Source: Corynebacterium sp. (GTDB lineage Bacteria; Actinomycetota; Actinomycetes; Mycobacteriales; Mycobacteriaceae). From it: a stretch of 8,250 nt of DNA. Position numbers and translations under genes: made by a program. A model generated the notes under the pieces. That model saw only the letters and a program-made list of their open reading frames with translations, was not told the origin of the DNA and ran no database searches. Where the stretch lies: the NCBI RefSeq assembly GCF_030530965.1, contig NZ_JAUMTY010000069.1, forward strand, positions 1-8,250, read 5' to 3'. The stretch's first letter is position 1. Each line of letters starts with the position of its first letter. This document shows, one piece after another, positions 1-5,044 of the stretch.

Positions 1-133
1 CGACGAAGTAGGCCTTGCGGTCTTTGATGTCGCTAGACACTTCAGGCCGCGTTTCGATGTATTTGCCCATGTCATTTTGGACGAAACGATTGCCAAACTG
101 ATCGGTGGGGTACGTGGACTGATAGATGCTCAT
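1..133 (-). CDS. N-terminus of probable oleate hydratase (partial, runs off left edge)
   Basis: An open frame of 44 codons reads leftward from ATG at 131-133 and runs off the window. A good ribosome site (GGAAGG, 6-7 bases before the ATG) supports the start. The peptide begins MSIYQSTYPTDQ and ends DIKDRKAYFV. In oleate hydratases (the myosin-cross-reactive antigen family) a short, variable N-terminal tail with a proline-containing segment leads into a K-x-AY-[IVF]-[VI] beta strand, followed at once by the FAD-binding GxGxxG loop; the visible end fits that layout. These FAD enzymes add water to the cis double bond of oleate or linoleate to give 10-hydroxy fatty acids, in the cytoplasm or at the membrane. 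The fatty-acid genes nearby agree with this. The glycine-rich loop itself lies outside the window, so other FAD or NAD Rossmann proteins remain possible. Confidence 0.5.
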   Translation of the reverse strand, partial: MSIYQSTYPTDQFGNRFVQNDMGKYIETRPEVSSDIKDRKAYFV

Positions 134-217
134 CTATATCCTTCCGGTGGAGTCTTTGCCAAGATGTAATCGCTCAGTTTTGGGAAAGCCCTGCGTATTC
201 GAAATCCAACCAGAAAG

Positions 218-246
218 TTAATAGGTAGTAAAGCGAAAACTGTTAC
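218..246 (-). promoter_or_regulatory. Candidate promoter of the oleate-hydratase-like gene
   Basis: Read on the minus strand, GTAACA (241-246) and TATTAA (218-223) are separated by 17 bp, giving about 4/6 matches each to the -35 and -10 consensus of the housekeeping sigma factor. The element lies about 85 bp upstream of the ATG at 131-133. The match is weak and rests only on spacing and position. Confidence 0.25.
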
Positions 247-454
247 ATCCTAGGCGACAAGTGCAGAAGAGTGACCTCTAAAGCCTCTCTCGCGCAATAC
301 CCTTCTCCGGGGGTGTATGGCTCTCAAGTTTTCGGTAACTCTGTGGGGAGTGTGTTGACCAGATAGCACGGGCCTGGAGAGAAAATAATAAGTTTATAAC
401 TAGCTTTATCTTCTACGGGCGTGAATTTACCCCTTTTTGAACGAGGCTAACACG

Positions 455-470
455 TGTGATAAAAATCACT
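455..470. promoter_or_regulatory. GlxR/CRP-type cAMP-receptor operator
   Basis: The sequence TGTGATAAAAATCACT matches the CRP-family consensus TGTGA-N6-TCACA at every fixed position except the last base. Its core GTGAT-AAAA-ATCAC is a perfect inverted repeat. In corynebacteria the global cAMP-binding regulator GlxR uses this consensus. A weak promoter-like pair, CTAACA (447-452) and TATTTT (470-475) with a 17-bp spacer, brackets the site; if it is real, bound regulator would block it. The site lies 270 bp before the SGNH hydrolase start and 321 bp before the divergent gene, so its target gene and the sign of control are uncertain. Confidence 0.5.
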
Positions 471-621
471 ATTTTCTTTGTTGGTAGAAGCTTGTAGACC
501 TGGGGTGGGTGTGCAGTTTGTCTGCAGTCCCCCGCGAATTTGCTGGTGTCCATCCTACAGTGAGGGGGCAATGTTTATGCGGGACTCGCGTAGGAAGCCT
601 CAGTGTTATCGCGCGCTAGCG

Positions 622-651
622 TTGGCTTTGTTCTTGTTGCTGTGTAACAAT
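622..651 (+). promoter_or_regulatory. Weak candidate promoter for the SGNH hydrolase operon
   Basis: TTGGCT (622-627) and AACAAT (646-651) are 18 bp apart, with a TG at 643-644 as in extended -10 promoters. Each hexamer matches about 4/6. It would give a leader of roughly 80 bases before the ATG at 741. This is only a plausible pair in a region that must hold some promoter. Confidence 0.2.
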
Positions 652-740
652 CATTCAAAACGAAGCGAATTCACAGGCGACCGTCAGGTTTGGTCACCGG
701 CAGGAACCCGCCTAGGAAGTTAGTAACGAGGACGGTATAG

Positions 741-1802
741 ATGAGCAAAAAGGCTCGTATTTTCGCTAAAATTGCTGCCCCGGCTGTGGGGTGTGCAGTT
801 TTGGTCGGCGCAGGTAGCTTAGTTTCAGCAGGTCCTTTTAGCAGCGATGGCCGCGAGTTGCCGACGGTTGATCTTCAAGCAGCTTTGAACGTCGACCAGG
901 CAATTCCGGGCAAAGCTCCTGAAAACGTTCAGCCTGGAAACATGGTTACGATTGGTGACTCCATCTTTGCGAACCCCAAGGTAGGGGACGCGGCCTTAAA
1001 TTCCGCGGCCTCATCAAACCCAGACAACCAGTTCTTGCAGCGGTTGGTAAGTACAGATCCGAATATCAATCCACGGGGATGTGCGCAGGGAACACCGAGC
1101 CTGCCGAAAGAGATGGCTGCCCAACTCGGAGTACCTCTTAACGATTACTCGTGTGCCGCGGCTACTGTCTATACCCCTCGGCCCGGAAATCAGTTGATGG
1201 ATCAAGTTGATCACGCCATTGCTGATGGTGCTCTCAATCCAGGTACAAAGTACGTAGCCATCCAGGGCGGATACAACGATGTCTACAACAATTATCAGAA
1301 ACTGAGTGGCGAGAATCTCCCAGACCAGGCAATTGCTGAACGTCTTGGAACAACCACGCAGAAAACTGATTTTGAGCGTGCTATCGACCCGATCGTAGCG
1401 AAGGTTAAAGAGCATGCGCCGAATGCGAATATCAAGTTCGTCGGATATCACGAAATAACTGAAGATCGTCCTGGCGGTTGGCAGTGCCTCTATCACCTTG
1501 GTGATGGGCGAGGTCAAGATAACAAGTGGGACATCAGCTTCGCCTTCCCGGTCTACTGGGACACTCAGGGAGAGATTAACTCCAATAAGTGGATGCAAGA
1601 AGCTGCCCAACGTCATGGTGTCGGCTACATTGACACGCGTACCTTCTCGAAGGGGCATGGGGAATGTGCATCGCCTCAGGACCGCTGGGTTGGTGGAGTT
1701 TTGCTTGATAACACGACTGGTGATTTCAACCTGTCATTGCATTTAACGGACCAGGGTGTCAATGCAATTGGTGGCTTCGCCGCTAATGAGTTCAGGAAAT
1801 AG
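741..1802 (+). CDS. Secreted SGNH/GDSL-family esterase or lipase
   Basis: This is a 353-residue exported hydrolase, expected to cleave ester bonds of lipids or acylated envelope molecules outside the membrane. Residues 1-30 form a Sec signal peptide: basic MSKKAR, a hydrophobic core, and a VSA cleavage site before Gly31. The mature enzyme shows the family blocks: nucleophile Ser74 in IGDS, the oxyanion Asn179 in QGGYND, and catalytic His334 in SLHLTDQG. The usual Asp three residues before the His is Leu331, so the triad Asp is absent or supplied by a backbone carbonyl, as known for some actinobacterial SGNH esterases. Cys113/Cys138 and Cys249/Cys309 are spaced like disulfide pairs. GAGGA at 728-732 lies 8 bases before the ATG and supports the start. 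A 54-codon gene follows after 12 bp, probably in the same transcript. The substrate cannot be read from the sequence. Confidence 0.85.
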   Translation: MSKKARIFAKIAAPAVGCAVLVGAGSLVSAGPFSSDGRELPTVDLQAALNVDQAIPGKAPENVQPGNMVTIGDSIFANPKVGDAALNSAASSNPDNQFLQRLVSTDPNINPRGCAQGTPSLPKEMAAQLGVPLNDYSCAAATVYTPRPGNQLMDQVDHAIADGALNPGTKYVAIQGGYNDVYNNYQKLSGENLPDQAIAERLGTTTQKTDFERAIDPIVAKVKEHAPNANIKFVGYHEITEDRPGGWQCLYHLGDGRGQDNKWDISFAFPVYWDTQGEINSNKWMQEAAQRHGVGYIDTRTFSKGHGECASPQDRWVGGVLLDNTTGDFNLSLHLTDQGVNAIGGFAANEFRK

Positions 1803-1814
1803 AAAGAGGAAATA

Positions 1815-1979
1815 GTGCTGTTTTTTACTCACCTGCCCGCGGGGTACGAAGCTACGCTCCAGCCAGTGAATGATTTTTTCAACTCTGCCTCCGCTAACTT
1901 TGACAACTTCGTTACGTGGGTTCTAGACACCTACAATGCGACTGCTCCCGCGATCCTGGAAGCTATGTCGCAACGGTAA
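1815..1979 (+). CDS. 54-residue acidic amphipathic-helix protein, PorA/PorH-like
   Basis: A GTG start at 1815 opens a 54-codon frame ending with TAA at 1977-1979. AAAGAGGA (1803-1810) lies just before it, and the SGNH hydrolase stop is only 12 bp upstream, so the two genes are probably co-transcribed; the terminator at 2013-2053 closes the pair. The protein starts MLFFTHLPAGYE and ends AILEAMSQR. It has no classical signal peptide. From about residue 15 to 51, hydrophobic residues recur every 3-4 positions (L15, V18, F22, A25, F29, F32, V36, Y40, I47, M51), the pattern of one long amphipathic helix. It is acidic (E12, D20, D30, D38, E49 against one Arg). Small, acidic, helical proteins without signal peptides are the hallmark of corynebacterial mycomembrane porins PorA and PorH, some of which carry O-linked mycolate on Ser. 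I see no residue-level match to a known porin; the class is inferred from size, charge and helix pattern. Confidence 0.6.
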   Translation: MLFFTHLPAGYEATLQPVNDFFNSASANFDNFVTWVLDTYNATAPAILEAMSQR

Positions 1980-2012
1980 CAATGTATGACGACGTTAAGT
2001 GCGTCTATTCCT

Positions 2013-2053
2013 AATTGGCGCCACATCCTATCGGGCGGTGGCGCCAATTTTGT
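2013..2053 (+). terminator. Rho-independent terminator after the SGNH operon
   Basis: AATTGGCGCCAC (2013-2024) and its exact complement GTGGCGCCAATT (2038-2049) form a 12-bp stem with a 13-base loop, running into a short T tract. It lies 33 bp after the small gene and 62 bp before the acyl-CoA ligase, so it should end the SGNH/small-protein transcript. Confidence 0.85.
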
Positions 2054-2069
2054 GCCAAAAAATTAGTTT

Positions 2070-2078
2070 TTTGATCAA
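2070..2078. promoter_or_regulatory. Palindromic TTGATCAA motif upstream of ligase A
   Basis: TTTGATCAA (with the palindrome TTGATCAA at 2071-2078) sits in an AT-rich stretch between the terminator and the ligase start. ATTAG on the left and CTAAT on the right flank it as an imperfect second inverted repeat. A near copy, TTTGATCGA, occurs at 4833-4841 just upstream of the dehydrogenase. It could be an operator or only AT-rich promoter sequence; no regulator is encoded in the window. Confidence 0.2.
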
Positions 2079-2098
2079 ATCTAATCTTCTCGAAGCAT

Positions 2099-2105
2099 GA
2101 GGGGA
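2099..2105 (+). promoter_or_regulatory. Ribosome site fixing the start of ligase A
   Basis: GAGGGGA lies 6 bases before the ATG at 2112. The upstream in-frame ATG at 2097 overlaps this site and has no comparable site of its own, so 2112 is preferred. Confidence 0.75.
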
Positions 2106-2111
2106 CCTTCT

Positions 2112-3791
2112 ATGCCCAAATACACGTTTGAAACTCGAGTCGACCGCGTACTTTCCCGCCAGGAGATCTTTAAGCAGCTCATGTTGTTGCTAAAGAGGTC
2201 GAGGGAAAAGAAGTTCGCCGTAACTCAAGGTTTTGGAGATATCAAAGCCGATTTAAAAAATCTGAAGCGTTGGGGTGGCCTTGAAGGTTTCATCATTGCT
2301 CGTGGAGCGAGACAAGTCCCAGACCGGTTGGCCTTGATCGATGACGACGGCCAATTAACCTACAAGGAGCTATATGACCAGACTCAACGCCTTGCCAAGG
2401 CGCTCCGTGCACGCGGGATAGGCGACAATGCGAATGTCGCGGTATTAGCTTTAAATGGGAGAGGGGCTATTCTTCCTTTAAGTGCTCGCCAGATGGCTGG
2501 TTATAACATCTTCATGATTAACGCCAATGCCTCAGCCCGACAAATCGAAGAGTATTTGGAGTTCCACGATATTGACCTTTTGATAGTCGATGAAGAATTC
2601 CTAGATGTCGTCACCGAAGAAGCAAGGAAGCGGCAGATTATTCTCGCGCATCTCGAATCTGAAGGGGAAAAAGAATTTCCAACCTTGCAAGGAATAATCG
2701 ATTCTGCGCCTGTTGATGATAGGCTTCCCGACAAACCACATAAGGGAATGCACGTTGTGATGACATCTGGTACGACCGGCACACCGAAGGGCGTTGTTCG
2801 TCGGCCGCTCAATTCCCCTCAAGGATTCGCATCGGTTGCTGACGCTATGCCGCTTGAACGTGGGATGACAGTACTCCTAACTGCTGTCCTTTTTCATGCT
2901 TATGGCTGGGCGTACATGGGTTTCGCCTTCTTTACTCAATCTACAGTCGTAGCCCGTCGCCACTTTTCCGGAGAACAAGTTATAAATGACCTCCAAAAGT
3001 ATCGGGTTACAATGTGGGTGTCCGCGGCTACCCGCATCCGCGAAGTCATTGCTTACATGGATGATAACGGAATAAACCGCTATGAAGGCCTTAAAATTAT
3101 TACCAATTCAGGTAGTCCGCTCATCCCCTACGAAATTAAGAAATCAGCCGAAAAATTCGGACCAGTCTTGTATTCGATGTACGGTAGCAGCGAGACCTCG
3201 GCTGTTGCTGTCGCACCTGCTGCTGATCTGGTTAAAGATCCAGAATTGACGGGTAAGATTTACCCCGGCTGTGTTGTCAAAATCTTCGACGAGGATGGTA
3301 ATGAGCTTCCTGAAGGACGGGAAGGGCTTGTTGCGATATCCTGTTTTGATCTCTTTGCTGGATACACCGATCCGTCTATTGAGATCCCGGAGCTAAATGG
3401 TTACTGGCCGATGAACGACCGAGGGATGGTGAAAGACGGCCGACTCTATGTCTACGGACGTGCTGATGACCTCGTGATTACTCAGTATGGAGAAAAGATA
3501 TATCCGATTGAGATTGAGGAATCTCTCATCAAAATGAACGGTGTGGCGGATGTTCATGTCCACGCGGGGGAAGATAAGAAAACTGGACAAGCTTTACGTG
3601 CATTCATAATTAGAGATGAGAACGCTGACTCTGACATCACTGCTGAGCAGATACGCAACTGGGTTGAGAAAGATTTAACGAAAGCTCATGTTCCTCGGGA
3701 TGTCGTCTTTGTTAATGAATTCACGTATTCTCCAACCGGGAAAGTGATTAAGCGTGAACTTCCTCACTATGGTGAACTGTACACTGACTAG
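2112..3791 (+). CDS. Long-chain fatty-acid-CoA ligase, FadD2/FadD12-like (paralog A)
   Basis: This 559-residue ANL-superfamily enzyme activates a fatty acid with ATP to acyl-AMP and then to acyl-CoA in the cytoplasm. After an N-terminal segment of about 60 residues, the AMP-binding domain begins at PDRLALIDDDG (70-80). The ATP loop TSGTTGTPKG is at 218-227, the FHAYGW segment at 261-266, YGSSET at 357-362, and GRADDLV at 449-455. The C-terminal catalytic lysine is Lys544 in PTGKV. The usual TGD motif reads MNDRG (434-438), keeping the ribose-binding Asp436. The start chosen begins MPKYT, which aligns without gaps with MPNFT of the second ligase in this window; my hand count gives 75 identities in the first 160 residues. 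It follows a strong terminator, so it has its own promoter, and a hairpin follows at 3823. Chain-length preference cannot be told. GC is clearly lower than in the paralog. Confidence 0.9.
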   Translation: MPKYTFETRVDRVLSRQEIFKQLMLLLKRSREKKFAVTQGFGDIKADLKNLKRWGGLEGFIIARGARQVPDRLALIDDDGQLTYKELYDQTQRLAKALRARGIGDNANVAVLALNGRGAILPLSARQMAGYNIFMINANASARQIEEYLEFHDIDLLIVDEEFLDVVTEEARKRQIILAHLESEGEKEFPTLQGIIDSAPVDDRLPDKPHKGMHVVMTSGTTGTPKGVVRRPLNSPQGFASVADAMPLERGMTVLLTAVLFHAYGWAYMGFAFFTQSTVVARRHFSGEQVINDLQKYRVTMWVSAATRIREVIAYMDDNGINRYEGLKIITNSGSPLIPYEIKKSAEKFGPVLYSMYGSSETSAVAVAPAADLVKDPELTGKIYPGCVVKIFDEDGNELPEGREGLVAISCFDLFAGYTDPSIEIPELNGYWPMNDRGMVKDGRLYVYGRADDLVITQYGEKIYPIEIEESLIKMNGVADVHVHAGEDKKTGQALRAFIIRDENADSDITAEQIRNWVEKDLTKAHVPRDVVFVNEFTYSPTGKVIKRELPHYGELYTD

Positions 3792-3822
3792 TCTAAGAAC
3801 CTAGAGGCTAAAGCTAAAACTT

Positions 3823-3852
3823 GCCCCCACGGATACCAAAACCGTGGGGGGC
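3823..3852. terminator. Bidirectional hairpin terminator between convergent genes
   Basis: GCCCCCACGG (3823-3832) pairs with CCGTGGGGGGC (3842-3852), with one extra G, around a 9-base loop. On the plus strand it follows the ligase stop by 31 bp and leads into TTAACGTCTTT. On the minus strand it leads into AAGTTTTAG, so it may serve the facing dehydrogenase too, although that gene ends about 100 bp away. Confidence 0.75.
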
Positions 3853-3929
3853 TTAACGTCTTTCTGATCGCGAAATATACTGGGGTCTTGCTAAAATCTG
3901 ATAGCGAAGAAGACCGAGCGACTAAGTTC

Positions 3930-3944
3930 CGCTATAGGATAGCG
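3930..3944 (-). terminator. Small hairpin just downstream of the dehydrogenase stop
   Basis: CGCTAT-AGG-ATAGCG is a perfect 6-bp inverted repeat lying 10 bp after the dehydrogenase stop as read on the minus strand. It lacks a T tract, so it may be an RNA 3'-end stabiliser rather than a terminator. Confidence 0.3.
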
Positions 3945-3960
3945 GGTTAGCTGGTTAGCT
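3945..3960. repeat. 8-bp tandem duplication over the dehydrogenase stop codon
   Basis: GGTTAGCT occurs twice in direct succession (3945-3952 and 3953-3960). The second copy contains the TAA stop of the minus-strand dehydrogenase at 3955-3957. It looks like a slippage duplication and leaves the protein end intact. Confidence 0.6.
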
Positions 3961-4812
3961 GTAGTCGTAAAAGCCTTTTCCGTTCTCGACCCCGAGACGA
4001 CCTTTCTCGAGATAATTTTTAAAAATGAAGCCCGCTAGTTCCTTTGAACCAGGAACGTCATGTTTCGCTTCTGCCGATAACACAGCGTAAACGGTTCTAA
4101 GTCCAATTATATCGATAGTATGAAACGGCCCTTCGGAGCCCATAACGGTCTCCCATACCGTGTCAACTGACTCTGGTTCGGCAACTCCCTCTGCGGCTAA
4201 GGTCAGGCCTGAGCGGATGAAAGGAATTAGGACGGAGTTTAAGAGATAACCAGGGTGTTCACGGTTCAACCGAACGGGTTTTAAGCCTACTTCTTTAGCG
4301 AAAGTTTCCATCTCTGCAAGTGCGTTGGCAGATGTATCGGCATGAGGCATTATCTCTGCCACATTACGGGTCCATATCTCATTTGCCAGATGAACTGCTA
4401 CGAAGATAGACGGATCATTGAAGCAATCCGTGAAATAACTAGGGAGGAAAGTAGATGAATTTGTTGCCACGATTGTGGCTGGATTTAGGCCTTTCTGTAT
4501 TCCCGTAAAGAACCCATGCTTTATTTCCTGATCCTCGGGTAGACATTCGAATATTAGATCTGTATTCGAGACTGCAGTTTCGATATCGTCTACGCATTCG
4601 ATATTGCCGAGTGCTTTATCAACATCTGGTGTCTCATAATCAGTTTGTGTCTTATATACCTCAGCGAACCGGCCGAGGCGTGTTTTTGTTCGGTCAATTG
4701 CTTCTGCGCTGTGGGTGTAGACAGTAACTTTTTTTCCGTTTAGTGCGAACTGTAGGGCAGACTGGGTTCCGAGTGTACCCCCACCCGCGATAAGGATTCG
4801 TTTTATCGACAT
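3955..4812 (-). CDS. 3-hydroxyacyl-CoA dehydrogenase (NAD-dependent, HBDH-like)
   Basis: The 285-residue protein has the length and layout of single-function 3-hydroxyacyl/3-hydroxybutyryl-CoA dehydrogenases, which interconvert 3-hydroxyacyl-CoA and 3-oxoacyl-CoA with NAD. The Rossmann loop is G10-G-G-T-L-G15 after strand RILIA. TNSST (117-121) corresponds to the family SNTSS segment. The catalytic pair is His141 and Glu153 (VHLANE, then NVAEI). PGYLLN (187-192) begins the C-terminal helical domain, and IGLRTV follows near 236-241. The family's HFFNP motif reads HLANE here, so the Pro is lost and the substrate pocket may differ; a lambda-crystallin-like or other hydroxyacyl dehydrogenase is an alternative. 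GGAAGG (4816-4821 region, minus strand) lies 4-5 bases before the ATG. It is transcribed away from ligase B and toward ligase A, so it is not in an operon with either. No hydratase, thiolase or acyl-CoA dehydrogenase is in the window, so it does not form a full beta-oxidation set here. Confidence 0.85.
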   Translation of the reverse strand: MSIKRILIAGGGTLGTQSALQFALNGKKVTVYTHSAEAIDRTKTRLGRFAEVYKTQTDYETPDVDKALGNIECVDDIETAVSNTDLIFECLPEDQEIKHGFFTGIQKGLNPATIVATNSSTFLPSYFTDCFNDPSIFVAVHLANEIWTRNVAEIMPHADTSANALAEMETFAKEVGLKPVRLNREHPGYLLNSVLIPFIRSGLTLAAEGVAEPESVDTVWETVMGSEGPFHTIDIIGLRTVYAVLSAEAKHDVPGSKELAGFIFKNYLEKGRLGVENGKGFYDYS

Positions 4813-4893
4813 GATTTCCTTCCGTGCAGGAGTTTGATCGATGAAGAGTATTTTTAAAATTAGAGGTGATTTTGTTTATCGATGGTGGCCTCT

Positions 4894-4928
4894 CTCACGA
4901 TATGTTGTAGTGGATATTCTACGGTGAG
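4894..4928. repeat. Nested inverted repeats in the divergent control region
   Basis: CTCAC (4894-4898) pairs with GTGAG (4924-4928), and inside it GTAG (4907-4910) pairs with CTAC (4919-4922). The arms are short and not concentric. They lie between the dehydrogenase and ligase B starts, upstream of the probable promoter at 4967-4995, and could be an operator. An overlapping weak GlxR-like match, GGTGG-N6-TCACG at 4884-4899, has three mismatches to consensus. Confidence 0.3.
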
Positions 4929-4966
4929 GGTACTTGGATGACTGTTTAATTAACGCCGTAGAAAAG

Positions 4967-4995
4967 TGTACTCAGTACCTGTTGAACTATATAAT
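4967..4995 (+). promoter_or_regulatory. Promoter of ligase B with a perfect TATAAT box
   Basis: TATAAT at 4990-4995 is an exact -10 consensus; 17 bp upstream is the weak -35 TGTACT (4967-4972, 3/6). Transcription would start near 5002, which gives a leader of about 43 bases to the ATG at 5045 and excludes the upstream in-frame starts at 4934 and near 5015 or makes them unlikely. Confidence 0.55.
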
Positions 4996-5032
4996 ATCCC
5001 GATCGACCTTGTTTATGTTGAAAAACCGTTTT

Positions 5033-5037
5033 GGGGA
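5033..5037 (+). promoter_or_regulatory. Ribosome site fixing the start of ligase B
   Basis: GGGGA lies 7 bases before the ATG at 5045. Together with the promoter position and the gap-free match to the N-terminus of ligase A, it decides the start. Confidence 0.6.
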
Positions 5038-5044
5038 TCAGTAT

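Larger units (their letters stand above)
134..740. other. 607-bp divergent intergenic control region
   Basis: This stretch separates the leftward oleate-hydratase-like gene from the rightward SGNH hydrolase. I see no convincing protein gene in it. It is AT-rich in several places (around 380-400 and 455-480). The clearest element is a CRP/GlxR-type palindrome at 455-470. Weak promoter-like pairs occur on the minus strand (218-246) and on the plus strand (447-475 and 622-651). A short palindrome AGTT-TAT-AACT lies at 391-401. The size is unusual for two divergent metabolic genes and leaves room for several regulators or a small RNA, but nothing in the sequence proves either. Confidence 0.6.

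Noticed and set aside
355..389. TTGACC followed by AATAAT as a promoter
   Set aside because: The hexamers are good but 23 bp apart, too far for a sigma-70-type promoter.
478..723. An 81-codon frame starting with TTG, or a 50-codon version from ATG 571 with a hydrophobic stretch, ending just before the SGNH hydrolase
   Set aside because: Composition is Cys/Arg/Pro-rich and unlike the neighbours, the hydrophobic run is only about 11 residues, and it overlaps promoter-like sequence. The GAGGG before ATG 571 keeps a small leader peptide barely possible, but I do not call it.
1014..1658. A 214-codon minus-strand frame opposite the SGNH hydrolase
   Set aside because: No recognisable motif, and the plus strand carries signal peptide, GDS, GGYND and His motifs in order.
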